Part shown: positions 34,781-47,532 of the stretch, piece after piece | Numbering within the stretch: the first letter of the stretch is position 1 | Layout: the number at the start of each line of letters is the position of its first letter | Assembly: GCA_024509875.1 (NCBI GenBank) | Contig: JAMPIV010011342.1 | Span: 248,001 to 312,000 of the forward strand | Length of the DNA: 64,000 bases | Direction: 5' to 3' | Source: Oreohelix idahoensis | Lineage: Eukaryota; Mollusca; Gastropoda; Stylommatophora; Oreohelicidae | Translations under genes and position numbers: made by a program | The notes under the pieces: generated by a model | Databases searched by the model: none | The model's input: only the letters and a program-made list of their open reading frames with translations | Told to the model about the DNA's origin: nothing

Positions 34781-35735
34781 AGTAATGTCGTGTCAAGATT
34801 ATGTTTCCAGTGCATTCATATCTGACAATCATTTGTTTCTGCACCGCCTTACATGGAACTAGATACTACTCACACAAACAGATTCTCAGTAACATTGTAT
34901 GCCTCGAACATTTTGGAAATGCTTCTGGCGATGTGATGCTATTACACTCAATTCCTGACTCTTTCGAGGTTTGAAACAGTGAACAAAGAAAACGCTTTTT
35001 CAGGAAATATACATCTATTGACTACAAACAGTGCACACTTTCACTTGCCGTGTGTTAATTCTAAATTTTTGCTCTCAGGTGAACATTTTCGCATCAAGAC
35101 GCATTGGCTTGGAACTATGTCATGCAGTTTGTTGCTGGACATTGACAGTGTTGATTGCATCTTCATGATGATTTACTGTGCTCCTGCTTGGTCAAGACAC
35201 CAGATGTTTGTGATGCAATGAAAGCCCATCATTATAAACATTATCCTCTTGCTAAATATTAGCCTTAGCATTTGATATTGATAATTTTCCTAACAACATG
35301 TCAAATATTTGAACTACTTTAATCAAGAACACTATCAAATGCCATTGTTCATTTTTGTCATTTCTTAATTTTATTTGTATTGCCATTTCTGAAGTAATTT
35401 TGGTAAGGGACATAATCACCTTTATACCTTACTCTTAGCACACTAGCTTGCCTTAATTGTATATATGTTTTACATAGCATATTAATCGTTTTTTTAATTC
35501 ACTTCAAGTTAGATTATAAATGTCTTTGCCATTTTTTTTTTACCTTTTTGCTTCTTCACATGACTGTTGACTGATTTTTCATATCACTTTCATCATTTAT
35601 CTTGCACTATGACTGGACCGACTCGACCATGACTACACATTGTTATGACTACATATTGTAGAAATGTTATTTTTTTTTTGTCCGTTTCAATTCAGGAAAT
35701 AAAACTTCGATTTTTTCTTCCGGTGGAAAGGGTGG
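34781..35735 (+). other. 3' untranslated region and polypurine tract of element B
   Basis: About 950 bp with no domain. An 80-codon frame at 34979-35221 has no recognisable motif, and no envelope-like ORF with signal and membrane segments is seen. GGTGGAAAGGGTGG directly precedes the 3' LTR and is the likely plus-strand primer. Confidence 0.6.
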
Positions 35736-36456
35736 TGTTAAGTGATACTTTTGCTCACTGGTTACGCCTATTATTTTCGGAGATACAACTGTAGGCATTA
35801 GCTATTTTTGTACGATAAAACACTATTGCTGAAAGACGTAATGTTTGCTAAGGATATGACGCATTGGTAACTAAGTGACTTAAGCATCATCTGCTTTTCT
35901 GGGCCTTTTTCGTGTGTCCGTCGAAGTGAGAGGACGTTTGTTATATATGCTCCCAAGCAGTGGCAATTTTCAAGATATTTACTCCGTGGCTAGTTTGTTG
36001 AAGATCGGTCGCCACTATATTATAGTCGGGCCATTATGGTTCACAGCTTCTGAGATAAGTCTTTCAACCGATTGTTATGAAATATTATGAAGATGTCCTC
36101 AATTTTAATAGGCCGTAGGACTCTGTCAAGTTGGACATGGACTGACCTCTAGTTGAAATGGTCAATGTCATTTGTATGTAGTTTATGCTTTTGAGACTGG
36201 ACGGACAATGAAATAACTATTATGCCTTCTATTATGATGTCTACAGGTAAGATGGAGTACAAGTTTAAATGTTTGAACTGTGCAGCGGTCTTCGGCTACA
36301 TATTGTTTTACGTTCATTCAAGTTTATAAGTGTTATGGTGCGCTGTTTGGACTTTTTATGATCTTGAACTTTAGAAACTATATCTTCGCGTTATCAGCAC
36401 TGATTGCTTTTACAAGCTCACAAATGTCTACCAACAACAGAAACACTACCGTAACA
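35736..36456 (+). repeat. 3' LTR of element B, 721 bp
   Basis: Starts TGTTAAGTGAT and ends CCGTAACA, giving a 5-bp TGTTA/TAACA terminal inversion. Direct repeat of the split 5' LTR (16329-16340 plus 19627-20343). Confidence 0.9.
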
Positions 36457-36590
36457 ACACACATACACACACACTTTTACAACAACAAGAAGAATGCCGA
36501 GTGTAACAAATAAAACCACACAAACACAGAGACTCGCACACATTTAACAACAAGAAGAATATGGACTGGGACAAATAAAACAACAGAGTT
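36457..36590 (+). repeat. ~65-bp tandem array, right portion
   Basis: The array seen at 16113-16328 resumes here with AACAACAAGAAGAATGCCGA, GAGTGTAACAAATAAAACC and a decaying second unit. This shows that the whole 16329-36456 block is one nested insertion. Confidence 0.83.
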
Positions 36591-39500
36591 GATAAGATCA
36601 TGGATAAAGAAAAGGAATTTAAAGAGTTTAAAACTATTGCCAATATAATATCAACGGTTGGAAACTTAGAAAGAGGGACATGAGAATACAATTTTGAAAC
36701 AATCAACGACGAATAAAACACAGCTCTACACACTAGTATGTAACTCGTATGTCACTGAACATGAAGAATCAAGTTCTGACATACCTCTTACAGAAACAAC
36801 ATGTTATGAACCAGGCCCCATTACGTACAACAGATGTTTTGTGTAATCACAGCTATGTTTTTGTTATAAAAACAGATAGCAAAGTTTTCTGTATTTGGAC
36901 ATGTGCCCAAATATAACTGACGGATCACTCTAGGTTGAAGGAGCGAGCCTTGCCGAATGAGGAAGATTAATTTAAATAATAATAATTTTTTTTAATGATA
37001 AAGGGTAAATATGTTTGACAAAAGACTAAGCTACAATTTTTCCCAAGGGGAGGCAACGCAGTTCTTGTTCCTAAGGGAAATAACTCAAACATTGAAACAA
37101 AAAAACTGAAGTAGTAAAATTTTGCAGCAAACATATTTTCTTCTTACAGATGATGTAGAATTTCAATCAATGCTATATTTCACAATAGAAAATTACTGAT
37201 TATAAAATACTATTTGGATAACGAACAACAATTTTAATGCTTGCAACACTAAATACGAATTCCAGTTTTAATCATTTATATCAATTCTTTGTACAATTGT
37301 TCAGTATGCTGAGCTTACTGATCTTCTTGTTAAGCATTACTTGACTTTGAACTAGAAGTAACACTAATGTTAGCACAACAGAATAACGAAGAAAGAAGTA
37401 TATGTGTTTTTACTTTGAACTATGATTGTTACTGTGTACCAGAGTGTATGACATATTGTATTGTAAATGGATTGAGTGCACGTTACTACTATAGTAGTTT
37501 TTCATTAATAGTATAATGCTTTTGTCTTCATCAAGTATCCGTTAATAAATGCATTCAGTCGTCAGTTGCCAGTGTTATGAAGATCTCTAAGTTCAATTCA
37601 ATTATTTGAAGTTTTGCTTGATTGCTTCATTGAAAGCAGCCAAGCTAGACCATGAACAAGGAGATTAAGGAAGCCACATCACGACAATGGAACAACAGAA
37701 GCTGGACCCGCCCTAGAATGACAAGAATCCGGTAAAGTGGCAAAAAGGACAGAAGGCTTTGTGACAAAGGGGCCGGGTGATTCTGCTTTGGGGGCCAATC
37801 CTAAACCATGGTTTGTTTAGCACATGAACCAGCAGCACGGTATTGAAGAGTTGGTTATGACAGCCCACCCACTTTAGCGATTGACATGGATTCTGAACAC
37901 CACAGCATCACAATGCAATATATAGATCTAGTTACTGGATTGGGGGATGGAGACAGTGAAAACAGTCCTCGACTTCTGACACATTGGTGACCCAGAAATA
38001 TAATGAGACATCAGTCAGAAGTCAGTACGGAGTTTTAAATATACGAGGAGCTAGAATTTTTTTCCCCAAAGCATAGCCTGTTTTAATATTTATTCCTGTG
38101 TTGATATTAGATTAACATCTGTGGATTTTTATTTTATAGAGTTCTTAAGGAATTTGTGACGGGAAAAGGAGTACAGCAGAAGTCAGAGTCTACACATTAC
38201 ATGTTTGACATCTAAATGGAAAGAAGCTAGCAATGTGTACATCCATGTGACGTGTAACGGAAATACAGATATGGTAATCTGACGGCCTTTGCTTTCCCAT
38301 TTAGTGTCTACCATTGGCTAATCCAAACCATGCAATTTTCTGTTCGTATGACTAACCTTTGCATCCACACCCCTTTTCCTGGAAAAAAAACAGCAGAGTT
38401 GTTTACCAACTGTTCACAATCTGCCAGTCTAACAGGAGAGAGAACCACGTGTGGTTACCTGAGTTTCTCATGAGAGCTGATTTGCCATTTACCGGTCATT
38501 AAACAGACGTGCGTAGGAATAACAGACTGTTGGAAGAAATCCAGGGGCGATAATATTTTCCCGATCACCTTTGATGGTGTACGTTTCAGGGGCATATAAC
38601 GTTTGATCTGCGCAAGGGGACGTAAGTCGTAATCTAAGAGAAACTCGTGCACGGCAAAATCATCTGATGTCGATCAGCATCGCTGAGTAGAATGAACGAA
38701 GAAACCATTGATCCTAAAAACGCAGTTTCTAAATTTCCCTACTATACAGAAGGTGTGAATTGTAACATCTTCTAGTGGGCCAACACCATGATCTGTATAT
38801 ATACTGCGCTCTCACAAATTCAGTTATTAGAGTCGCTCAGAAATTCTTGGATAACCTAAGCACGCCAGACTAGAACCGTTCTTTGCTAAATGTGTTAAAT
38901 TGTCTTGTGTGGATTTCAATTTCTGACTTGTGTTAATAGAAATTGTGATTAAGTGGTTAAATGTGTTAAGTCTACCATTTTAATTCACTGTAATTCCTTA
39001 GCATTTAAAAATGGTGAAATAACATAACGCATAGATATTTTCTTGCCAGTGGTTCAGTGTAATGTAATTTCAAACACCCCATATTCTTTCAACAAGAAGA
39101 TACGGCTTAGCTGACTGAGATTATTACGTGTGACGGATGAGTGACAGATTAGAATTCGAATTATATTTCATTGTGTGAAATTATATAAGTGACTAGAGAT
39201 AATGTCATGTGACAAACCAACAGACATCGACAAATAGCTAGTAGTGACATGCGATTTTTGTTATAAAGTGTGCGTAGGATAAATTGAATAATAAATGACT
39301 TTGTGCGCTGTTAATTTTCTCACAGGCAATAACGGGGGAGGGCAAATACCCTTTTTTTCCCGAAATGCCATAGCGGAAAACTTATGATTGGATAAGTTAG
39401 TAGCTGTTTTTTCATAAATGTTCTTTTCATCCTAATATAGCACCTAATCAAAACCAGCGGCCAGCGGTTCCTACCAGTAACATTATTATTATTTTGTGTC

Positions 39501-42409
39501 TTCGAGTTTTGGACTAGTTTGGTCCTCTTTCTTCATTCAGTGAAGGATTAATGGTGTCTTCTTAGTGGCTACAAGTCCAAAGTTCCTTTGTGAACCGGTT
39601 GAGCTCCAGAGACTAAAAAACATTAATATTAAGTCGTAACTGGACTGTACCATACTCAGAATTATTTATTCAATTTTTCCAGCCCACTGGACATACGAAA
39701 GAACATATATCCTGACCTTTGACAGGCGCAGCACTGGATTTATTCAGACAGTTGTGCTGTTTCAAAATTGGCACTCATCATAGAGTCAGTCGATAGGATT
39801 TACCATCATCATCATATTTTACATATTGTAACATTTGTCTTAGCAACCAGAGGCTTCGCAATATGGGATTTACATTTCTCCTTGTGCAACTGTGAACGTA
39901 CTGAGCACGTCTTGCTTCAGTAACTATATGTGGTGAAAATTGTTTCATCCAGGGAAAGTTACACCAACAAATTAGGCATCCACCTTGTAATTATTATTCA
40001 ATATATAGGCTGGACTGGGGCTATATTTGGGCAACCCACTTGACAGTATATGTTCATGAGATTTTGTATTTTTTTTTCAAGGGATACCAACACTACGAAT
40101 AGGTAAGCTAGACTGTATGTGGCCACAGATGACAGAGTGAGAGATAGAAAGAGTTAATATTTCCTTTTTTTGTTACAATCATTGTACTAACCTCTTTTTT
40201 TATTTTTCCGTTAAACTGAAGTATTTACTGGGTAGTAATTTAGTAGGGAATTCGTTCTTCATATTCTATTCTGAACCTAGTGCTTATCTTGAAATTTGGG
40301 TTATTAATTTCTTTTGGAGTCTTCTTTTCTCAACAAGGGGAGGAGACTTATTTGGTTCTTTTCATATGTCTGTAAACAATGATTTTATTGATTTCTCTAT
40401 ATGTTTGATGTTGTAAAAAGTTTAATGATAATAAACAACAAAAAGAACTTAAATGTGCGTGTTAGTCAAACCCATACCCAAATTAACCATAGTTTTTCAC
40501 GTTTGTGTGTATTGTTGTCACATAATTGTGTGTATGGGTGTGTTAGTGTAACTTATATTTCATATAGGGAGAGAAAGGTTGACTTATACTAAAATATAGT
40601 CGTATAGATAAGCTGAACTAGAGAAACTACTCATTCCAGAGACATATCTTCCTCTTACACTAGTCCCTCGTGAAAATCTATTTCTTACACCTTTATTCTC
40701 ACATATTTACCACTATCACCTCTGCTCAGACGAGACCATAAATATCTTCTAACCTATCAGAAAAATATATGACACTGACAGCTCTCGACCTCTGGGTTAA
40801 GTAATTGTGAAACTGCATTCTAGTTTGAAACATTTAATGAGAAATATTATCGCATGTGTTCGTTTTTAAATTAACTCTTCTATTTATTATATTAGACTAT
40901 TTTGTCTAAAGCCGTGCTGCAGACGGAGCATACAGATATGTTGTCGTCTTCACTATTTCCCTATTATATGTTAGCTTTTCTTTTATATCTCAGATGCATT
41001 TATGCAATTTTACAGTGTTTTTGACATTTGAAATCTGTGGACGTTGTCAAGAGATGTGAAGTTTTCGTACATATCTTACAAAAGTTTCAGTTCCTGAGTA
41101 ATAATTATTTCTCCTTTTTTGCTGAAATTTGCTTTATTTCGCTGATTCAAGTGCTTTGAACAGAGAGGTCTCAGGTAGTGTGACTTCTCAATCGCACGAG
41201 AGTTTGCGGCAGTTAATGTTGGTATTTGGTTATATCCAAATTCATGATAATCATGATTTTCCGCACCCATCATGTCACGACAATAATAATAAAAAAAATA
41301 CTAACATACGAGTAGTCTCTGAATGTCGTATATAAAAAAAAACCAGTGAAATGTGGACCATTGCGTTATTGAATCAGATAACAAAGCACTGAGTTTAAAT
41401 GAGACTTTCGCAGTGCTAAAAGAATACACCATTTATCGACATTAGCAAACCAAGCACTAATCACACTATTATCGTTGCTTTTACCACGTTCTGTCGGCCT
41501 GCGAGGCTTAAAATATTTACTTTCTGTCCTGTCTCTAAAAACAAGTTTGCTGACCCCTGCATATATTGACTGATGTGTCAAATGACTGGGCATTTTTGAT
41601 CGGCTGAATTTCTCTGTGTGACGATTAACCAATCATTAAAAAATATATTAATTTGTAAATGACACAACGAATTACTGATCAATGATAATGACCACCCACT
41701 TTTAATCTGTTCAACAGAGTATATGGAACATTGATTTTTTTTATTAATACAACAATAAACGTGGATGATTCAGAGATCCCTGGTTTTGTTTTTCTTTACT
41801 TGTTTATTGTGTTTTTGGAGCAGTTACAAAACTATCGAAGACAGCATACAACCTTGCTGGACTCCTTTAAAATAAAAATCGTAGTACTCTCCTATTTTGT
41901 TGTCAGTTTTGGTTGCTGCCAACTGTCGTCAGCGGGCAAATAATAGAAGGGGTACCAGCTTTGCCATTTGGCTCATTCACTGTCTTGCGGAGGGGGGGAG
42001 AGTCACCATGTCCTTTTTTACATTAGTTTATTTATATCCCTCTTCCACATAATGAAGGGACCTCTCAGTGTGAAATGGCCCACATAATGAAGGGTCATCA
42101 CAGTGTGAAAATTTCACACAAGTTTGTGTGAGTAATGATCACCAAGTAATGATCACCTGTTAGAGAATGATTCTGCTATAAATGAATCATCAAGGTAAAG
42201 GCTGTTGGAATGTGGCATCAAACGTCAAGCTAGATGAGATGGATGTATGAGAGGATGCATGCATTGTGTATTCAACCAGCAAGCTATGGGAACAATTAGC
42301 ATTCACACTCTTCAACATATACTGAGGGAGAGTGAGTACCTATGAGTTTGCCCAGAGTAATGATGTTGATTCCGTTCATCAATAACACATACTATATATT
42401 GCCTGGTTA
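36591..42409. other. No gene seen
   Basis: About 5.8 kb of AT-rich sequence without a supported gene. Short frames (for example 38455-38652 minus, 41366-41632 minus, 41731-41943 plus) show no domain. Two non-coding items are listed separately: an LTR-end/primer-site-like word near 37985 and a TATA plus initiator arrangement at 38796-38825. Confidence 0.45.
38796..38825 (+). promoter_or_regulatory. Possible core promoter (TATA plus TCAGTT initiator)
   Basis: TATATATA at 38796-38803 lies about 26 bases before the A of TTCAGTTATTAG, which resembles an initiator. No gene follows within view, so it may belong to an LTR or be chance in AT-rich DNA. Confidence 0.25.
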
Positions 42410-42795
42410 TCTTTGTTGTTTTTGACAAGTGTTATTGTTCAGTAGAGCATGTCTGGTTATGTTGGCAATTTTTTTTCCTCTACATTAGCTCATGTCTTGT
42501 TATGGTGGCTGGTAATATTTGGCAAGATCTTTTTTATATATTAGAGCACAGGCAAGTACTATGTAGGTTACAAGAGATAAAAAACATGTCAAACACAAAC
42601 AACATAATCAGACATGTAATCATGCTTAGGGAACAACCATGTCAAACATAACCCAAATAAATCAGACATGCTCTCATTTTTAGAGAGATAACATGACAAA
42701 CATAACCAACAAAATGAGATATGCTATCATATTTAGGTGGGAAAACTTGTCAAACACAACCAACAAACATGGTCAGGTAGTCTCATGTGTAGAGA
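42410..42795. repeat. ~57-bp tandem repeat with inverted units on the left
   Basis: From about 42575, four imperfect units each hold an ATGTCAAACACAACCAACA-like word followed by CAGACATGCTATCAT-like sequence. To the left, 42420-42540 carries two related units in the opposite orientation (GTTTTTGACAAGTGTTATTG, AGCATGTCTGGTTATGTTGG). The whole forms an imperfect palindrome centred near 42550. Confidence 0.65.
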
Positions 42796-43074
42796 AAAAA
42801 AAATTTCAAGTGAACCATGAAAAGTTGACTACTCATACCACAGAAATGTGAGGGACATGCTGGTTTAGATAAAGATTATTCACAGAAGTAATGAATTTTA
42901 ACAAATTACACTAATTTACTAATTGTAACAAAATAAATGTCATGTGAATATCAACCTGTTGGACAGTTTTAATCTTGATTCTAACAAGTAATGTGAACAA
43001 AGTATTTCAGTGAATACAAAAGTATGAATCATGTTTTTTAATCACAAAATACACCAACAATGTAAGAATATTCT

Positions 43075-44165
<1,091 letters not shown>

Positions 44166-45541
44166 TTAGTGCCCCTTACGGTTAGAAGACTGTGTAAACT
44201 CTACTCCACAAACATTACACTTGTAAGTCTTCTCTCCAGTATGTATTCTTTTGTGTTTCATTAGACTAGATGAATCTGTAAACTCTACTCCACAACCATC
44301 ACATTTGTAAGGCTTCTCTCCAGTATGTATTCTTGTGTGTTCCTTCAGGTTAGAAGACTGTGTCAACTCTACTCCACAAACATTACATTTGTAAGGCTTT
44401 TCTCTAGTATGTGTTCTTGTGTGTTGTTTTAGACTAGAAGATTGGGTAAACCTTACTCCACAAACATCACATATGTAAGGCTTCTCTCCAGTATGTATTC
44501 TTTTGTGTTCCTTCAGGTTAGAAAACTGTGAAAACCCTACTCCACAAACATCACACTTGTAAGGCTTTTCTCCAGTATGTATTCTTCTGTGTTCTTTCAG
44601 ACTAGAAGATTGTGTAAACCTTACTCCACAAATATCACATTTGTAAGGCTTCTCTCTGGTATGTATTCCTTTGTGTGTCTTCAGACGAGAAGATTGTGTA
44701 AAACCTACTCCACAAACATCACACTTGTAAGGCTTCTCTCCAATATGTATTTTTTTGTGTTGTATCAGACCAGAGGACTGTGTAAACTCTACTCCACAAA
44801 CATCACACTTGTAAGGCTTCTCTCCAGTATGTATTCTATTGTGTTGTTTCAGACCAGAAGACCGAGTAAAACCTACTCCACAAACATCACACTTGAACGG
44901 CTTCTCTCCAGTATGTATTTTTTTGTGTTGTATAAGACCAGAAGACTGAGTAAACCCTAGTCCACAAACATCACACTTGTAATGCTTCTCTCCAGTATGT
45001 ATTTTGTTGTGTTCGTTCATGGTAGAAAACTGTGTAAACTCTACTCCACAAACATCACACTTGTATGGCTTCTTTCCAGTATGTTTTATTTTGTGTTTCT
45101 TGAGATTAGAAGACTGTATAAACTCTACTCCACAAACATCAAACTTGTAAGGCTTCTCTCCAGTATGTATTCTTTTTAATTTTATCGGAGTAGAAAATTG
45201 TGTTAGCATTACACCACAAACATCATGTTCATAAAGGTTCTGTATTTTTTTACTCTGCATGTCGTTCACAAATCCACAACTCATATCAACCGCATCAAGA
45301 TCACCACTTTTCTTTCTGGTGTTATCTGACCCACTTTCATTTTGAATTGTGACCTTAAAATCATTCTGGATCTCACCAATTGTTACTGATCTATCATGAC
45401 TAGTAACTGGATGCATAGCCACATCACTTCCAGTTGTTCCAGACTCATCATAATTGTCATTTGTCAACAATGCAAAACTGGTATTATTATTCTTGCACAA
45501 TCTTTCCTTGATGTTGATGCCCTGGGCTTGGTATGGCACAT
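44166..45541 (-). CDS. C2H2 zinc-finger protein, terminal exon
   Basis: Probably a nuclear sequence-specific DNA-binding protein. The exon begins right after an acceptor (TTTCAG at 45542-45547 on the minus strand) with AT completing a split codon, so the true start lies in an upstream exon that I cannot place. The first ~105 residues have no domain (acidic, Ser/Asn-rich). Two degenerate fingers follow that lack the first Cys (EHDVC, KFDVC), then ten intact C-x2-C-x12-H-x3-H fingers with TGEKPY linkers, and a thirteenth cut by a stop after SSNRKGH. In the recognition helices, -1 is Gln in eight of the ten intact fingers and position 2 is Ser in all. Positions 3 and 6 vary (T/E, G/Q, G/Q, G/Q, R/T, S/E, N/E, S/Q, N/E, S/K). 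No KRAB, BTB or SET domain is visible. It lies alone between transposons. Confidence 0.85.
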
Positions 45542-45556
45542 CTGAAATTATATGGG
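45542..45556 (-). other. 3' splice site of the zinc-finger exon
   Basis: On the minus strand CCCATATAATTTCAG immediately precedes the exon. A T-rich tract ending in CAG, with the open frame starting right after it and no ATG in frame at the exon start, supports an acceptor. Confidence 0.65.
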
Positions 45557-46109
45557 ATTTAGATAGAAATAAATAACTTAGCAGTCAGTTATTAGATGTC
45601 TTAAATTGTGTAGCTCTATAAAAGCCATATAGCTGAATCAAAAATTTAACATTGGGGATAGCAAGCCATTATGGCAGCATCACATTTCATTCTATATCTT
45701 CAATATCCTTTAGTAAAATAAATAGTTAATTTCCTTCATTATGTGCACAATTATTTAAAACAAATGTGTACATTAATGTCTGCACACATCCACTTTACCT
45801 CTTATGAATGTTGCCAAATTTTGCTGAATGTCACGAGTGGACATATTATGGTATATTTTTAGAAAATTCACGTTAAATTTAGTTATGGGAAGCGTGTCAA
45901 GATGTCTTGCAAACAAGAAAATTATTCTAAAATAAAAACAGGAAACCAAAGCAGCTTTAAAAGCAAACATTTCTTACAAGATTCAAATAATGGTGAAATG
46001 CTATGTTTTTGTTTTGTTTATTTAATGGCAGAAATCTTTAACTGATCAATGTGAAAAAGTTTAAGGGCAAAGGTTAAATACTCTGCTGTATCATTGTCAT
46101 GTGGCTGGT
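45557..46109. other. No gene seen; presumed intron of the zinc-finger gene
   Basis: AT-rich sequence upstream of the acceptor. A 65-codon minus-strand frame at 45773-45970 has no domain, and I cannot show that it is an upstream exon. Confidence 0.35.
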
Positions 46110-47338
46110 ACCAAACTGTATTGGCTACTGCTGTCCCTTTGGATCTACCAGTTGCGTGGAGAGGGGGAACATGCTGCATGGGCAACAGCTTGATCTCTAT
46201 ATAACTGTGCCCAAGCTCGCAATCTGGACAGGACATTCCAGCATCACCCTATAAGTGTCGGCCCAACACAGGAAGTAGCATTAACAGTAATAAGCTTCTT
46301 GCCCACCTGGCATAGGGCATGGTGCCAGGGGGAGAAGTTCTAGGATCTCACTGGACAGTTACCACCTGCTTCAAGCTGAGCAATTCCCAATCAATTAAGT
46401 GTAGTCCCACCACTGTTAGCTTTCCCCATTGGGTGCATGGGGACTTGGTTCAAACCCAAACTGTGGACAGAACATTTCACACCAAGCAATAATCACAAAC
46501 AGAGAAGTAATAGAAATAAATAAAATTTCAGACTGGAAGGTTGGAACATCTGGACTATGTTGACTGGACAATAAAAAAAACCTGCAGTACATAAACAATG
46601 TCAGGAAGACAGCCTTATCAACCACAAACTTAAACAAATTCAGGTGGATATAGCGGCACTTCAGGAAATGCACCTGGCAGGCTCTGGAATGGTGAGTGAG
46701 AAGAACTATACATTTTCTTGGCAAAGGAAAGCCCTTAATGAAACTAGAAGACATAGAGTAGATTTTCCAAATATCGCTAACTAAAATGGTTGAACCAGGT
46801 GAGAATGAAATAGAATGCCTGATAGCAATCCACCTGCAAACTAGTGCAGGTTCCATTACTCTTGCCAGTGTGTATGCTCCTACAATGTACTCTGCCTCAG
46901 AAGCTAAAGACAAGTTGTATGAGAATCTAGCAGCAGTCATCAAAAGCACACCTAGGCAAGAAAAACGTGTTCTCCTTAATGACTTCAATGCTAGAGTAGC
47001 TGTCAATAATGTTTCATGTCCATTATGCCTGAGCAAGTTTGGTGTTGGCCGGAAGAATGAAAATGGCCAAGGTTCTTGGAGTTGTGTGTTCATCATGATC
47101 AATATTACTTTCAGACAAAACCCCAGCATATGGTGTCATGGAAGAACAGAACAGCATGCAACACAGGATATTCACTCATAGCTTCCTGGATGATGAATAC
47201 TCTCAGGACCTCTGGGTCCGAGTATACACAGATGGGTCAACACAAAATGCAGTAAAGAATGGAGGAGCAGGAGTGTACATAGAATACCCAAACAACACTA
47301 GGGATACAGAGTACCAACGAGGAAATTCTGTAACAACT
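46110..47338 (+). pseudogene. LINE-E: 5' region, endonuclease, and start of RNase H, with RT deleted
   Basis: After a non-coding 5' part, a decayed apurinic-type endonuclease reads NHKLKQIQVDIAALQEMHLAG at about 46620-46680, ITLASVYAPTMYSASEAKDK, RVLLNDFNARV (normally GDFNARV) and NENGQGS. In a shifted frame it reaches QTKPQHMVSWK near 47140. The sequence then jumps, at about 47145-47160, to an RNase H domain (LWVRVYTDGSTQNAVKNGGAGVYIEY), so the entire reverse transcriptase is missing. The RNase H is cut at 47338 by LINE-2 and continues at 50484. Elements carrying endonuclease, RT and RNase H in this order are known among APE-type LINEs; the exact clade is uncertain. Confidence 0.78.
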
Positions 47339-47532
47339 TACTTAGTCGTTCCCCTTGTACCGTGAGGTGTAGAGGTTTGGAAGAGAGAGCGCCAGACTAT
47401 CCTATCGGCTGTCTTCCTCCTGGCCTGGTTCCATTCTAGTCCTCGGTCCTTCAAAGATTGTCTAATGTTGTCCTCCCAGCGGACTCTGGGTCGTCCTCAG
47501 GGTCTGGATCCTTGGCTCTTTGTTTCCCATGC

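Larger units (their letters stand above)
16329..36456 (+). mobile_element. LTR element B (Gmr1-like Gypsy), interrupted by a LINE and by element A
   Basis: An LTR retrotransposon reading left to right. Its 5' LTR is in two pieces, 16329-16340 and 19627-20343 (729 bp together), and its 3' LTR is 35736-36456 (721 bp). The internal order is primer binding site, ~1.1-kb leader, gag (cut by element A), protease, integrase, reverse transcriptase, RNase H, polypurine tract. The LTR ends are TGTTA...TAACA (one base changed at the left edge). Without the two insertions it is about 8.0 kb. Its flanks are the two halves of the same 65-bp array, which proves the boundaries. A matching 5-bp duplication is not clear (GCTAC on the left against ACACA on the right) and has probably drifted. 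The many stops in all domains show it is old and dead. Confidence 0.88.

Noticed and set aside
34979..35221. Possible envelope ORF downstream of element B's RNase H
   Set aside because: Only 80 codons, with no signal peptide, furin-type site or membrane anchor. Element C has nothing comparable in the same place.
45773..45970. Upstream exon of the zinc-finger gene
   Set aside because: The 65-codon frame has no domain, and I could not identify a donor site that would join it to the acceptor at 45542 in phase.
46416..47129. 237-codon minus-strand frame
   Set aside because: It is antisense to the LINE-E endonuclease, whose motifs read on the plus strand.
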